From Actinomycetes bacterium (GTDB taxonomy: Bacteria > Actinomycetota > JAHEXW01), in the NCBI GenBank assembly GCA_023251915.1, contig JAHEXW010000005.1, positions 23,947-87,946 on the forward strand: a stretch of 64,000 nucleotides of DNA, read 5' to 3'. Both the position numbers and the translations under genes were made by a program. Shown piece by piece: positions 1 to 11,188 of this stretch. The notes under the pieces are model-generated. The model did not search any database, was not told where the DNA came from, and saw only the letters and a list, made by a program, of their open reading frames with translations. How positions within the stretch are numbered: the first letter of the stretch is position 1; every line of letters starts with the position of its first letter.

Positions 1-439
1 CATCTGGCATAACCGCCGGATCGATGTTCGCATTGACGCCCACCCCGACTAGAATATACTTGATCCCGTCACGGCCAGTTTTCATCTCCATCAAGATGCC
101 GGCCAGCTTCCGACCGTCAACCAATATGTCGTTCGGCCATTTAATCCCGGCCTCCAGTTCGGTAACGGAACGCAACGCCTCCGTCACGGCAACTGCCGCC
201 AGGAGGTTCAAGCCTGGCGCTTCCGCGGGCGAGATATTTGGGCGCAGGAGCAAGGAAAACCAAAGCCCTCCCGCGGGCGAAACCCAGGCCCGGTCAAGGC
301 GGCCCCGCCCGTCCGTCTGGACGGTGGCCGTCACGACAGTGCCTTCCGGGGCTCTCTGTTGAGCGAGCTGCCTGGCCCTGTCTTGCGTAGAGCCTAGACT
401 CTCGTAACGATCAATCTCCGGCCAATAGTTTGGCTTCAC
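1..439 (-). CDS. birA: Biotin--[acetyl-CoA-carboxylase] ligase BirA, partial (C-terminus outside window)
   Basis: Minus-strand reading VKPNYWPEIDRYESLGSTQDRARQL...GTVVTATVQTDGRGRLDRAWVSPAGGLWFSLLLRP...IKWPNDILVDGRKLAGILMEM: BirA/LplA-type motifs. Start GTG at 439 overlaps the dedA stop. Confidence 0.85.
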   Translation of the reverse strand, partial: MKPNYWPEIDRYESLGSTQDRARQLAQQRAPEGTVVTATVQTDGRGRLDRAWVSPAGGLWFSLLLRPNISPAEAPGLNLLAAVAVTEALRSVTELEAGIKWPNDILVDGRKLAGILMEMKTGRDGIKYILVGVGVNANIDPAVMPD

Positions 440-1055
440 GTTTCATGTCCCTTCGCCGCCTGACGTAGACAACACCGACGATACCGGCAACAAGAAGCGC
501 TAGTGCGGCGAGTCCCATGTTCCGCAGAATCTTCTCAACCAGCTTCCAGTTTCCGCCTAAGAAGTATCCCAGTAGTGAGATAACAATCGACCATAGCGCG
601 GCGCCGGCGACGTTGTAGGCGAAGAACTCTCTGTAGGGCATCTTCACCGAGCCGGCTGTTATCGCGCCCAGCGCGCGCAGGAACGCAGTGAACCGGGCGA
701 TAAATATTGTTTTACCCCCGTGCTGTTTGAAGTATTTCTCAACCGCCTGTAAGCGTTGCCTTTTTACAAAGAAGTATTTGCCATACTTGAGTAAGAAGCG
801 CCGCCCGCCCCGCCGGCCGATATAGTAACCGATATTGTCGCCAATCACCGCGCCGGTGAAGGCAAGCACGACAATCCAATAGATGTTCAAGCTGTGTTGG
901 GCCGCGTAGAAAGCCGCGATGATCAGAATAGTCTCGCCCGGAATTATTACGCCCAGCATCGCCGAATTTTCCAACATCACGCCCATAAAGACGAGCAGAT
1001 AACCGTAGTGCATGAAATACGGTTTTAGGATTTCGACGACTTTAGTAATGTCCAT
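411..1055 (-). CDS. DedA family membrane protein (SNARE-associated/VTT domain)
   Basis: 214-aa ORF; motifs ENSAMLGVIIPGETILIIAAFYA, FIARFTAFLRALGAITAG typical of DedA. Confidence 0.85.
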   Translation of the reverse strand: MDITKVVEILKPYFMHYGYLLVFMGVMLENSAMLGVIIPGETILIIAAFYAAQHSLNIYWIVVLAFTGAVIGDNIGYYIGRRGGRRFLLKYGKYFFVKRQRLQAVEKYFKQHGGKTIFIARFTAFLRALGAITAGSVKMPYREFFAYNVAGAALWSIVISLLGYFLGGNWKLVEKILRNMGLAALALLVAGIVGVVYVRRRRDMKREAKLLAGD

Positions 1056-1058
1056 TGG

Positions 1059-1898
1059 CTAGCTGACGATAAGGCTGAAATCGAACGCCGGCGCCGATTG
1101 AGTGATGGAACCAACCGAGATGAAATCAGGCCCGGCGGCGGCCTTAGCGGCCAGGTTCTCGAGGGTAACTCCGCCAGACACCTCGACTTCCGCCTGTCCG
1201 TCAATTAACGCTACGGCTGCGGCTATTGTCCGCTCGTCCATGTTGTCAAGCATGATGATATCGGCGCCGACCAGCAGCGCCTCCTCAACCTGCTCAAGGG
1301 TCTCTGTTTCAACCTCAATAGGAAGCGGTTCCTCCAGATTTTCGCGCACTAGCTCAACAGCGCGAGTGATACTGCCGGCCACGGCGATGTGATTGTCTTT
1401 AACCAGCACCGCATCGTACAAGCCAAACCTGTGATTCGTGCCTCCGCCGACCAAGACCGCGTATTTCTCTAGAGGGCGCAGGCCGGGTGTTGTCTTGCGT
1501 GTATCTTTTATGGCGGCGCCATGTTGTGCCGCCATTTGGACGTACTCTCTTGTCAGAGTCGCTATGCCCGACAGGTGAGCAATGAAATTCAAAGCGACCC
1601 GTTCGCACGATAAGATGCTGAGGAGATTGCCGCTTAACCGCACAATAATCTGATCAGGTTCGACCTCGTCGCCATCGTCAACCCGGCTGTCGAAGACCGT
1701 ATCGGGGTCCAGAGCATGGAAAACCGCTTCCCCGACAAACAAGCCCGCGACTACCCCGGATTGCTTGGCGACGATTACCGCCTCTCCCAGCAGGTTCTCA
1801 GGCATGATCGTCTGGCTCGTGATGTCCCCGGCCAGTCCAAGGTCTTCCGTCAGCGCTTCCGCCACGATTCGTTTTAGATAATCTTCAGCTTGACCCAC
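1059..1898 (-). CDS. nadC: Nicotinate-nucleotide pyrophosphorylase (carboxylating)
   Basis: EDLGLAGDITSQ, KDTRKTTPGLRPLEKYAVLVGGGTNHRFGLYDAVLVKDNH. GTG start (VGQAEDYLK) inferred; the ORF track extends upstream into nadB. Confidence 0.93.
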   Translation of the reverse strand: MGQAEDYLKRIVAEALTEDLGLAGDITSQTIMPENLLGEAVIVAKQSGVVAGLFVGEAVFHALDPDTVFDSRVDDGDEVEPDQIIVRLSGNLLSILSCERVALNFIAHLSGIATLTREYVQMAAQHGAAIKDTRKTTPGLRPLEKYAVLVGGGTNHRFGLYDAVLVKDNHIAVAGSITRAVELVRENLEEPLPIEVETETLEQVEEALLVGADIIMLDNMDERTIAAAVALIDGQAEVEVSGGVTLENLAAKAAAGPDFISVGSITQSAPAFDFSLIVS

Positions 1899-3496
1899 TC
1901 GTCTCCGCCCTCCTCGATTACGATATGCCGGCGCCATTTCTCGTCGTTTTCTTCCGGGAAGTCCTCCCGCCAATGCGACCCACGGCTTTCTTCGCGTGTC
2001 TTGGCCGCCATCGCGATAATATAACCTACGGTCAACATGTTCGACAACTCATAATCGTCCGCCCACGGACCACCTGGAAATGTATAGCCGGCTTTCGAGC
2101 GAATGAAAGCAAGAAGCGCGGTCAAACTGGCCGCCGAGCGCATCACTCCGGCCAACTCTTGCATTCGGTCCTTGAGATCGGCCATTACGGCCCGGCCCTC
2201 CGTGTGTGTACCGCCGTCGTCTGAGGTGATTGACTTCAGCGGCGGCACGCTGCGGCCGGTGTGCTTTTCTATGTAGGCGCGCGCATTCGTCGCTGCCCGG
2301 CGGCTGAAGACCAGACCCTCCAAGAGAGAGTTGCTGGCTAATCGATTGGCGCCATGCACCCCGGTGCAGGCGACTTCACCGCACGCGTATAATCCGTCAA
2401 TGCCGGTCCGGCCCTCTAGATCGACCTTAACGCCGCCGCTCATGTAATGGGCCGCCGGTGTGACTGGTATCAGATCCCGCGCCGGATCGATGCCGTTGGA
2501 TAGCAACTCGTCGTTGATTGCGGGGAATCGTTCCGCGAAATATGCTCCGCCTAGGTGGCGGCAATCTAAATAGACGTGATCCGCACCGGTCGCGCGCATT
2601 ACCTCGAATTCTCCGCGGACGACAACGTCGCGCGGCGCCAGTTCGGCCATTGGATGCCGATCAACCATGAATCTGACGCCATTCTTGTCCACCAGATATG
2701 CGCCTTCGCCGCGCACCGCTTCGCTGATCAAAAACCGCGGCGACACCGGAGTATGCAGCGCTGTCGGGTGGAACTGAACGAATTCAATATCTGTCAACAT
2801 TGCGCCCGCCCGGTAGGCCATGGCCAGTCCGTCGCCTGTCGAAATGGGCGGATTTGTCGTGACGGAATAGAGCTGGCCCATTCCGCCCGCGGCCAAAACG
2901 ACAACGGGGGCTAGAAACGCAGTCAACCTCCCGTTCAATACGGCCAAGACGCCGACGCTGCGTTTATCGTCGGTAATCACGTCAATCACGAAGACTCGCT
3001 CAAATATGGAGACACCGGACATACCACGGACTGTCGCGGCCAGGGTTGATTCGACTTCGCCGCCGGTCGTATCCTTGCTGTGAACGACGCGGGCACAAGA
3101 GTGTCCAGCTTCGCGCGTCAGACTCAGGCTGCCGCTCGGGCGGCAATCAAAAGCGGCCCCGATTTCTCGCAGCGTCGCAATTTCCGCCGGTCCCTCGGTG
3201 ACCAGGACGCGGACCGCCTCTTCGTCGCACAGGCCGCGGCCGGTTAAGATAGTGTCCTCAAAATGGCTTTCAGGACTGTCGCCCTCGCCCACAGCAGCCG
3301 CTATACCGCCCTGGGCATAGCGCGTCGCGGTAAGGGACAGTTCCGATTTGGTCAAAACGGCAACTTTGGCTGTTTTTCCTAAATGATAGGCTGTGGAAAT
3401 GCCGGCTACGCCGCTGCCGATAACGATGGCGTCAAAATCAAGTGAGGGCAGGTCGGTGAGGTCAAAATCGGTCAGATAACGGGGCGGTTTAATCAT
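1874..3496 (-). CDS. nadB: L-aspartate oxidase
   Basis: FAD motif IVIGSGVAGISTAYHL; TRYAQGGIAAA; EFVQFHPTAL; adjacent to nadC. Confidence 0.93.
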   Translation of the reverse strand: MIKPPRYLTDFDLTDLPSLDFDAIVIGSGVAGISTAYHLGKTAKVAVLTKSELSLTATRYAQGGIAAAVGEGDSPESHFEDTILTGRGLCDEEAVRVLVTEGPAEIATLREIGAAFDCRPSGSLSLTREAGHSCARVVHSKDTTGGEVESTLAATVRGMSGVSIFERVFVIDVITDDKRSVGVLAVLNGRLTAFLAPVVVLAAGGMGQLYSVTTNPPISTGDGLAMAYRAGAMLTDIEFVQFHPTALHTPVSPRFLISEAVRGEGAYLVDKNGVRFMVDRHPMAELAPRDVVVRGEFEVMRATGADHVYLDCRHLGGAYFAERFPAINDELLSNGIDPARDLIPVTPAAHYMSGGVKVDLEGRTGIDGLYACGEVACTGVHGANRLASNSLLEGLVFSRRAATNARAYIEKHTGRSVPPLKSITSDDGGTHTEGRAVMADLKDRMQELAGVMRSAASLTALLAFIRSKAGYTFPGGPWADDYELSNMLTVGYIIAMAAKTREESRGSHWREDFPEENDEKWRRHIVIEEGGDEWVKLKII

Positions 3497-3616
3497 GAAC
3501 CGAGTATATCACAGCCTGTTTGGTTCATAGTTCGTGGTTCATAGTTCGTGGTTTTTGGTTCAAGATCTGGGCTTTGTTGTTTCTATGAACTAACGACTAA
3601 TAACTATGAACTGGTT

Positions 3617-4000
3617 TTAGCAGTCGTCTTCGGGTGGTATCTTGTGCTCGACGTGCGTAATTGTGTTCGCTTCGTCGACAAAGACGACGGTTGGACGGGT
3701 TGTGGCAGCCTCCGCCGCCTCCAGCTGCGCGTAGGCAATGACGATCACAGTATCGCCCACGTGAATGAGGTGCGCGGCCGCGCCGTTTAAGCAAACGATA
3801 CCCGATCCTCGTTTACCAGCAATCGCGTAGGTCTCGAGCCGAGCGCCGTTGGTCACGTCAACCACGGCAACCTTTTCGTAAGGCAGGATGCCCGCCGCAT
3901 CCAAAAGATCGCGATCCAACGTGATGCTGCCTTGATAGTGCATGTCGGCTTCAGTCACCGTCAGCCGGTGTATTTTTGCCTTAAGCATGGTAAGAAACAC
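3617..4000 (-). CDS. panD: Aspartate 1-decarboxylase
   Basis: [40 protein letters not shown]...; next to panC. Confidence 0.94.
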   Translation of the reverse strand: MFLTMLKAKIHRLTVTEADMHYQGSITLDRDLLDAAGILPYEKVAVVDVTNGARLETYAIAGKRGSGIVCLNGAAAHLIHVGDTVIVIAYAQLEAAEAATTRPTVVFVDEANTITHVEHKIPPEDDC

Positions 4001-4857
4001 TAGGTCTCCTCGATCTCGACAATAATGTTGTCAATCAATCTGGACGTCCCAAAGCGAGCCGCGACGGCCAGCAAGATTTCTCCGGTAAGTATAGACGGCG
4101 CTTCTTGCCCGGCGGCGTTTCGCGCTTCTACATATTCCAGCTTGGCCAGCGGCTCCGCCGTAATATGGTGCTCGACCATCGTAATTATCTTATCACGCGA
4201 GCGTTGACCCGATTCGATGGCGTCCCGGGCCACCCGCAAGGCCTGGTACAAGACAGGTGCGGCGGATCGTTCCGGCGGGCTGAGATAGGCGTTGCGGCTG
4301 CTTAAAGCCAGACCGTCCGGTTCACGCACAATCGGGCAGCCGACAATTTCTGGAACTAACGCCAGATCGCTCGCCATGCGTCGAATGACCGCCAGCTGCT
4401 GAGCGTCTTTCTGCCCGAAATATGCCCGAGCGGGCCGGACAAGGTTGAGCAGAATATCTACGACCGTTGTGACGCCGCGAAAATGGCCCGGTCGGGACGC
4501 GGCGCACATCCCTGACGTCTCGACCCCGACTACATCGATAAAGGTAGAGAATCCCGGCGGATATAATTCCGCCGTCAACGGCGCGAAGATGGCGTCAACG
4601 CCCGCCTCGGCCGCCAGCTCGGTGTCTCGCTCCAGGTCGCGCGGATAGGCCTCGAAATCTTCGCCCGGCGCGAACTGAGTCGGATTTACAAAAATACTCA
4701 TGACGACGATGTCGTTGTCGGCGCGCGCCGTCGCTACCAAGCTCAGATGACCCGCGTGTAAAGACCCCATTGTCGGCACCAACCCGATGGATTTACCGGC
4801 GCGGTGATACGGCGCCAAATACCTGTTTAGGTCTAAAACTGTTTCCAAAACTTTCAT
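4000..4857 (-). CDS. panC: Pantothenate synthetase
   Basis: [51 protein letters not shown]. Confidence 0.95.
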   Translation of the reverse strand: MKVLETVLDLNRYLAPYHRAGKSIGLVPTMGSLHAGHLSLVATARADNDIVVMSIFVNPTQFAPGEDFEAYPRDLERDTELAAEAGVDAIFAPLTAELYPPGFSTFIDVVGVETSGMCAASRPGHFRGVTTVVDILLNLVRPARAYFGQKDAQQLAVIRRMASDLALVPEIVGCPIVREPDGLALSSRNAYLSPPERSAAPVLYQALRVARDAIESGQRSRDKIITMVEHHITAEPLAKLEYVEARNAAGQEAPSILTGEILLAVAARFGTSRLIDNIIVEIEET

Positions 4858-5405
4858 CGTGTCGTTCCGTCATTGCGGGAAGCCTGTCCTTTAGGCGACG
4901 AAGCAACCTCTCCCGACGCAACCTCCTTTGAAAACAGCCTTACCGAGTCAATGTCCACACCTTTAATGGCCCAGCGAACGGGTTCACCGGTAGGGAATAT
5001 CGCGTCCGCGGCCACCTCCAACAGCGGCACGAGCGCGAAAGCCCGCTGCCGCAGCCGTGGGTGCGGCACTTGCAGATCAGGCAGTCTGACCTCGACAATG
5101 TCGTAGAGAAGAATGTCGACGTCTATGACGCGCGGACCCTTGTCGGTTGTTTTGACCCGCCCCATCTCAAGCTCGATTCTCTGCGCCGCGGCCAATAGGT
5201 CCTCCGGCCGCAGGTCGGTCTCAGCGGCGGCGGCGGCGTTTACGAAATCAGGTTGGTCGAGAAAATCGACCGGCGCGGATTCATAAAGGGATGAGACTTG
5301 GGTGATCTTGAGGCCTGCGGACTCGTCTAACAGCCGAATCGCCTTCGCGATGTTAGCGGCCCGGTCTCCCAGATTGGAGCCCAAGCCAAAAATGACGCGT
5401 AACAT
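4854..5405 (-). CDS. folK: 2-amino-4-hydroxy-6-hydroxymethyldihydropteridine pyrophosphokinase with repeat-encoded C-terminal tail
   Basis: GLGSNLGDRAANI, DKGPRVIDVDILLYD, VPHPRLRQRAFALVPL. The last ~20 aa ([18 protein letters not shown]) are encoded by a GTCATTGCG-type repeat. Confidence 0.92.
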   Translation of the reverse strand: MLRVIFGLGSNLGDRAANIAKAIRLLDESAGLKITQVSSLYESAPVDFLDQPDFVNAAAAAETDLRPEDLLAAAQRIELEMGRVKTTDKGPRVIDVDILLYDIVEVRLPDLQVPHPRLRQRAFALVPLLEVAADAIFPTGEPVRWAIKGVDIDSVRLFSKEVASGEVASSPKGQASRNDGTTR

Positions 5406-5407
5406 GT

Positions 5408-6616
5408 TTAAGCCGTCCGGCCCGCGATCGCGTCCGCAACCTTTACGACCCGTCCCATTTCCTTGACGTCGTGGACACGAACGATGGCCGCTCCGTTCAA
5501 CACCGCCGCGGAAACTGCGGCGGCGGTACCCTCCAATCGCTGATCCACCTCGGTACCCAATATCTTGCCGATGAATGCCTTGCGGCTGGGACCCAGGAGA
5601 ACCGGATAGCCGAGCGCCGTCAATTCACGCAGGCGGCGGATGATTTCCAGGTTATGCTCGGCTGTTTTGCCGAAGCCGATACCCGGATCGATAATGATTT
5701 TGTCGGCGGTAATGCCGGCTGCCAGTGCGACGTCCGCTTGAGTACGCAGATAGTCGGATATCTCTCCCATAACGGACACATATTCAGGGTTCTTCTGCAT
5801 ATTGCGCGGCGTGCCTTTGATGTGCATCAGCACTACCGGAACACCGCGTTCAGCGACCAAATCCGCCATGGCTGGGTCGAATGAAAAACCGCTGACATCG
5901 TTGACCAAAGCTGCTCCGGCGTCCAAGGCTGCCCGCGCAATGTCCGCTTTGTACGTGTCGACTGAAATCGGTATGGTCAGCCTGCCCGCCAACGCCTCAA
6001 TAACGGGCAAAACCCTTTGTTTCTCTTCCTCGGCGGTTATCGCCGCGGCACCCGGACGGGTTGATTCGCCACCGATGTCGATAATGTCCGCGCCGTCGGC
6101 GGCAAGTCGCAGTGCCCGCTCAATGGCCGTAGTGGAATCGGCAAAGCGGCCGCCGTCGGAGAACGAGTCGGGTGTAACATTTAAGATCCCCATGACGCAT
6201 GTCCGACGGGACAGGGGCAGAGAGAAACCGTTCCAGACGATATCGGCCGGGGGACGTCCGAACGCCTCAAGAGCGCTGTCCAGCTCCTTGCCGACCTGCT
6301 TTAGTCCATACGGTTGCAGTCTAAGGTTCTCGACCAACGTCTTCAGCTGCCGAATTGTGCCCAGCAGAAGAACATCGGTTTCTTTTGACTGAGCCTCCTG
6401 GGCGTCCCACGGAATGGCCGCGTCTCCGCCTCGGGCCAGCATCTCTTGTTTGAGTATGTTGGCGGCCCGCCAATCGACACCGCTCAGCCGGACAACACGC
6501 ATGACCGCCTTGGGAGTCATTATGGCCGCGCCCGCCTTGTCAGACCGGATGGCCGCAATGGCCGCGGCCGCTTCAGATTGATCGGAGATAACTAGAACGC
6601 GCGGATTGAACGTCAT
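5408..6616 (-). CDS. folP: Dihydropteroate synthase with N-terminal extension
   Basis: MGILNVTPDSFSDGGRF, DIIDIGGESTRPGA, LGPSRKAFIG. Confidence 0.93.
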   Translation of the reverse strand: MTFNPRVLVISDQSEAAAAIAAIRSDKAGAAIMTPKAVMRVVRLSGVDWRAANILKQEMLARGGDAAIPWDAQEAQSKETDVLLLGTIRQLKTLVENLRLQPYGLKQVGKELDSALEAFGRPPADIVWNGFSLPLSRRTCVMGILNVTPDSFSDGGRFADSTTAIERALRLAADGADIIDIGGESTRPGAAAITAEEEKQRVLPVIEALAGRLTIPISVDTYKADIARAALDAGAALVNDVSGFSFDPAMADLVAERGVPVVLMHIKGTPRNMQKNPEYVSVMGEISDYLRTQADVALAAGITADKIIIDPGIGFGKTAEHNLEIIRRLRELTALGYPVLLGPSRKAFIGKILGTEVDQRLEGTAAAVSAAVLNGAAIVRVHDVKEMGRVVKVADAIAGRTA

Positions 6617-6617
6617 T

Positions 6618-7193
6618 CTACAGCTGCCTGGAAGATTTGTTGATAAGAGCCAGCACTTCCTGACGGCTGTTAAGTTTGGTTTTGAAGATGCCTCGGACCG
6701 CCGAAGTAACCGTCACTGAGCCCGGTTTGTTGATGCCGCGCATGCTCATGCAAAGATGCTCGGCTTCGATGACCACCATGACGCCGCGGGGGTTCAGGCA
6801 TGTCATCAGCGTATCTGCCACTTGAGTGGTCAGTCTCTCCTGGACCTGCAGACGCCGGCTGACAACGTCAACCACACGCGCCAGCTTACTGATACCGGTG
6901 ATCCGGCCGTCGGTCCCGGGTATGTAGGCGACATGCGCTTTGCCGACAAACGGCATGATGTGATGCTCACAGACGGAGTAGAACGGGATATCTTTGACCA
7001 AGACCATTTCTTCGTGGTTTTCGCCGAACGTCACTTTGAGAACGTCTTGCGGATCTTGACCGATGCCGCGGAAAATCTCCTCATACATAGCGGCTACGCG
7101 TTTCGGTGTGTCGCGTAGACCCTCGCGGCTCAAATCTTCTCCGACACCCTCCAAAAGCAGGCGAACGCCTTGCTCGATCTTAGCCTTATCCAT
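6618..7193 (-). CDS. folE: GTP cyclohydrolase I
   Basis: [45 protein letters not shown]. Confidence 0.95.
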   Translation of the reverse strand: MDKAKIEQGVRLLLEGVGEDLSREGLRDTPKRVAAMYEEIFRGIGQDPQDVLKVTFGENHEEMVLVKDIPFYSVCEHHIMPFVGKAHVAYIPGTDGRITGISKLARVVDVVSRRLQVQERLTTQVADTLMTCLNPRGVMVVIEAEHLCMSMRGINKPGSVTVTSAVRGIFKTKLNSRQEVLALINKSSRQL

Positions 7194-7195
7194 GT

Positions 7196-9088
7196 CTAGT
7201 CCTTCGGTTTTGGCTTCTTGACCGGCGCCGGTTTGTATGACGGGGCCGACTTAAAGGGAGCGGCCGGCTCGTTCTCGCCGGCGTTACGCTTGCTGCTGTT
7301 GTGACCGAGCAGTTTGTCTAGCTCCTTGCCCTCGACCGTTTCGGACTCGATCAGCTTCTTGGCTATCTTGTCGAGTTTGGGCCGATTCTTGGTCATGATC
7401 TTCTTGGCTTCGTTGTAGGCGTCCTCGATTATGCGCCGTACTTCGGCGTCGATTTCTGACGCAACACGATCAGAGTAGTCCGGGGTGGCGGCGAAGTCGC
7501 GACCCAGAAAAACCTGGTCCTCTTTGTGACCCAGCGTCATAGGACCTAGCCGATCGCTCATCCCAAATTCGCATACCATCTGACGGGCGATTTTCGTTGC
7601 CCGCTCTAAATCATTTTGCGCTCCGGTCGTAACCTCGTTGAAAACCATCTCTTCCGCGACGCGGCCCGCCAAAAGTTGCGCCAGCTTGTTGTGCAGCTCG
7701 GTCTTGGCGACCAGGTATTTATCCTCTGTCGGCAAAGTGATCGTATAACCTAATGCTTGTCCGCGCGGAATAATGGAAATCTTATGGACTGGATCGGTGA
7801 ACGGCAGTTCGTCGGCTACCAAAGCGTGACCGGTTTCGTGATACGCAATGATCTCCTTCTCGCGATCGCTGATTAGCCTGGTCCGGCGCTCCGGTCCGGC
7901 GATGACGCGCTCTATGGCTTCCTGCAGTTCCGGCATGTCGATCTCTTTCTTGCCGTGCCGGGCTGCGAGCAGCGCCCCTTCGTTTAGAAGATTAGCGAGA
8001 TCAGCGCCCGTAAAACCGGGAGTCGACCGCGCCAGCACGCTGATTTCAATGTTCTTCGCCAACGGTTTATCTTTGGCGTGCACCTTAAGTATTGCCTCAC
8101 GGCCGCGAAGATCAGGGCGGTCGGTAACGATCTGCCGGTCGAATCGTCCCGGCCGGAGCAAGGCAGGATCTAAGATGTCCGGGCGATTCGTAGCGGCAAT
8201 CATAATTATGCCCAAACGCGGGTCGAAGCCGTCCATTTCGACCAGCAATTGATTCAAAGTCTGTTCACGTTCGTCGTGGCCGCCGCCCAGACCGGCCCCG
8301 CGCTGGCGTCCGACGGCGTCGATCTCGTCGACGAATATTATGGCCGGAGCGCTGGCTTTGGCCTGGTCGAACAGGTCGCGCACCCGGCTGGCGCCCACGC
8401 CGACAAACATCTCGACGAAGTCGGAACCGCTGATGTGAAAGAACGGTACGTTTGCCTCGCCGGCGACCGCTTTCGCGAGCAGGGTTTTGCCCGTGCCGGG
8501 CGGGCCATAGAGCAAAATGCCCTTCGGTATCTTGGCGCCCAGCGACTGAAATTTCTTAGGGTTGGCGAGGAACTCCTTGATTTCTTCCAGCTCTTCGACC
8601 GCTTCGTCCAAGCCGGCGACATCGGCAAATGTCGTCTGCGGCATATCTTTGTTAGTCTGCTTCGCCCGGCTCTTGCCGAACGACATGACCTTGTTGCCCC
8701 CCTGGACGTTCCTGATCATTAAGAAATACAGGATGACCATGAAGACGATGAAGATTATGACGATGGGCAGCAGCGAAAGCATATAAGTCACAAGCTCACT
8801 GGGTCTTTGGACTTCTGTCTTGACGCCGTACTTGATCAACAGATCAGCGACCGCATAGTTCTCAGGGTAGCTGACAGTGAACGTCTTTTTGTTCTTTAGC
8901 GTCCCGTCGACTTCGCGAACGCTGTCCAGCACGGTCGCGCTCACAACTTGCTTGGTTTGGACCGCCTTGATGAACTGATTCATGTTATAGGCAAGCGGTT
9001 TTTCAGTTTGGGGGCCGAAGGCCTGGAAAAGTATCACTACGGCTACGAGCACCGCGAACCAGATCAGCAGATTGGAATACTTACGCAT
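7196..9088 (-). CDS. ftsH: ATP-dependent zinc metalloprotease FtsH
   Basis: [25 protein letters not shown]. Start at [10 protein letters not shown] preceded by GGAGGTAAT. Confidence 0.96.
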   Translation of the reverse strand: MRKYSNLLIWFAVLVAVVILFQAFGPQTEKPLAYNMNQFIKAVQTKQVVSATVLDSVREVDGTLKNKKTFTVSYPENYAVADLLIKYGVKTEVQRPSELVTYMLSLLPIVIIFIVFMVILYFLMIRNVQGGNKVMSFGKSRAKQTNKDMPQTTFADVAGLDEAVEELEEIKEFLANPKKFQSLGAKIPKGILLYGPPGTGKTLLAKAVAGEANVPFFHISGSDFVEMFVGVGASRVRDLFDQAKASAPAIIFVDEIDAVGRQRGAGLGGGHDEREQTLNQLLVEMDGFDPRLGIIMIAATNRPDILDPALLRPGRFDRQIVTDRPDLRGREAILKVHAKDKPLAKNIEISVLARSTPGFTGADLANLLNEGALLAARHGKKEIDMPELQEAIERVIAGPERRTRLISDREKEIIAYHETGHALVADELPFTDPVHKISIIPRGQALGYTITLPTEDKYLVAKTELHNKLAQLLAGRVAEEMVFNEVTTGAQNDLERATKIARQMVCEFGMSDRLGPMTLGHKEDQVFLGRDFAATPDYSDRVASEIDAEVRRIIEDAYNEAKKIMTKNRPKLDKIAKKLIESETVEGKELDKLLGHNSSKRNAGENEPAAPFKSAPSYKPAPVKKPKPKD

Positions 9089-9089
9089 A

Positions 9090-9671
9090 TTACCTCCGAG
9101 CTGCGGCTGTCCGTGACGCCGCGCCATTTTTTCCATTGTTATCGCGCACGACCCGCAGTCTCGCAATGTAAGGCAGATTGCGGAATTGCTGCGCGTAATC
9201 TAAACCATAGCCGACAACGAATTCGTTGGGAATGGCAAAACCGACGTACTTCGCATCCAGGTGAACCTTATCTGTTTCCGGCTTCCTGATTAGCGAACAT
9301 ATTTCCAAGCTCGCCGGATGACGAGCTCGCAGACTCTTGTGAAGGTAGTTCAATGTCAGTCCTGAGTCAATTATGTCTTCGACTATAATAACTTCTTTAC
9401 CAGTGATATCGGTGTCCAAATCCTTTAATATCCGCACGACACCGCATGATTTTGTACCCGACCCGTAGCTCGAGACTGCCATGAAATCAAACGACACGGG
9501 GACTGTAAGTTGGCGGCACAGGTCGGAGAGAAAGATAAAGGCGCCCTTTAGAATGCCTACAAGAACAACGGGTCGGCCGGCGTAGTCGCTGTTAATCTCG
9601 GCGGCCAGTTCGGCGACCCTCGCCTTAAGATCGTCTTCCGTTATCAGAATGTCAGAGATTTCCCCGCTCAA
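9090..9671 (-). CDS. hpt: Hypoxanthine phosphoribosyltransferase
   Basis: VLVGILKGAFIFLSDL, VIIVEDIIDSGLTLNYL; TTG start overlapping the tilS stop. Confidence 0.92.
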   Translation of the reverse strand: MSGEISDILITEDDLKARVAELAAEINSDYAGRPVVLVGILKGAFIFLSDLCRQLTVPVSFDFMAVSSYGSGTKSCGVVRILKDLDTDITGKEVIIVEDIIDSGLTLNYLHKSLRARHPASLEICSLIRKPETDKVHLDAKYVGFAIPNEFVVGYGLDYAQQFRNLPYIARLRVVRDNNGKNGAASRTAAARR

Positions 9672-11086
9672 CGGCTTCCTCTCACCAAACTCAGAACCAG
9701 GATTTTCTTTGTCTTATCGGTAACCTTGAAGTTTTCGTCGATGCAATGACCCGCCACCCAGGCGATGCGGCCATCGATCAAAACAACTGGCTCCCTGTCA
9801 CGCAGATCGCGAGTCGTCTTGTCATCTATGAACAAATCGCTGATCAATTTGTGCCCACGCATTCCCAGCGGTTGGATCCGGTCTCCTGGCAATTTCCGCC
9901 TGGCGACTATTGAGCCGGCCGTCAGACTCGCATCCAGCCAAGCGACGTCAGCGCCGGCTGTCTTGTCTAGCTCTTCTGCCGGCACAACCCGCGCATCGAT
10001 TGCAAACAGGCCTCCCGACAGCACAGTTAGACCCGGCACAGACAAAATGGTTTCCGAGCCAACCGGCGCGTCGAGCACCGGTTCCGGCGCAGAAACCTTA
10101 ATCACTATAGTATCATACTCCCGCGCCGCCGATAACCCGCCGGGCAGGTCAAGCGCCGCGCCGCTGTTGCCGTTCACGACCTTTGTCAGGATATCATCAA
10201 CGTGAGCGAAGCCTAGAGGTTGCGGCTCCCCGGCCGTCCGCAAGGCGGCTAAACGGATCAGCCGCCGCCGGATTGCTAGAGGTTGGGCGAGCAAGGCCGA
10301 GCGGTCTAGAGAAACGACGCCTTCGCCTGGAACAGCCGCGGACGCAAAACTGTCCTCCGCTAGGCCCTGCAGAAGAGTGGCGTCCTCGTTGATCGACTCC
10401 ATCTCCCGGCGCAGCTCGGCGCGAATATTGGGGTTATATTCTGCCTCCAAGAGCGGCAAAAGGCGAAGGCGGACCTTGTTGCGCGTCATATCCGGGATCG
10501 CGTTTGTCTCGTCATGCCGCGGCTCAAGGTTATGCTCCCGGCAGTAAGCCTCGACATCGCCCCTCGTGAGATTGATCAAGGGACGGATTATCAGACCCGC
10601 GATCGGCTGAATCGACCGCAAACCGTCCAGGCCCGCGCCGCGTAACAAGCGCATCAAGAATGTTTCGACGCAGTCATCCGCTGTGTGGCCGAGAGCGATC
10701 TTCGTCGCGCCTGTATCCTCCGCCACCTGCAGCATAAGCGAGCGGCGGACTCTGCGAGCGCCGTCTTCCGGGCTAACGCCATTGGCCTTGATAAAGGCGG
10801 GAACGTCAGCGGATAGAACTGTCGCGGGAACCCCCATGGCCCGCGCCGTCTGCGCAACAAACTCGGCATCGGCCGCCCCCGAGTCACCCCTCATTAGGTG
10901 GTTGAGATGAAAGACGTGGAGGGAAATGGGATAGTCAGAGGCGATCCCGGCCAGAATATATAAGAGGGCCAGCGAATCAGGACCGCCGGACACCGCAACC
11001 ATGACCTTATCTCCGGCAGACAGCATATTGTTGGACGCGATAGTGTCTCGGACCAGGTTACTAGGGTTATCTCTAGTATTCATCAT
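9668..11086 (-). CDS. tilS: tRNA(Ile)-lysidine synthase
   Basis: VAVSGGPDSLALLYIL PP-loop; LGHTADDCVETFLMRLLRGAGLDGL. Confidence 0.93.
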   Translation of the reverse strand: MMNTRDNPSNLVRDTIASNNMLSAGDKVMVAVSGGPDSLALLYILAGIASDYPISLHVFHLNHLMRGDSGAADAEFVAQTARAMGVPATVLSADVPAFIKANGVSPEDGARRVRRSLMLQVAEDTGATKIALGHTADDCVETFLMRLLRGAGLDGLRSIQPIAGLIIRPLINLTRGDVEAYCREHNLEPRHDETNAIPDMTRNKVRLRLLPLLEAEYNPNIRAELRREMESINEDATLLQGLAEDSFASAAVPGEGVVSLDRSALLAQPLAIRRRLIRLAALRTAGEPQPLGFAHVDDILTKVVNGNSGAALDLPGGLSAAREYDTIVIKVSAPEPVLDAPVGSETILSVPGLTVLSGGLFAIDARVVPAEELDKTAGADVAWLDASLTAGSIVARRKLPGDRIQPLGMRGHKLISDLFIDDKTTRDLRDREPVVLIDGRIAWVAGHCIDENFKVTDKTKKILVLSLVRGSR

Positions 11087-11188
11087 ACTGATGATTATAT
11101 CGTTGACACCCTATTGACCGTAGAGGATATTGAGGTTCATAGGATATTCATAATTGCCGAATGGTAATGTTAACGAAAGGAGTGTACC

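Noticed and set aside
24-362. 112-aa + strand ORF at the window start
   Set aside because: Antisense to clear BirA coding sequence.
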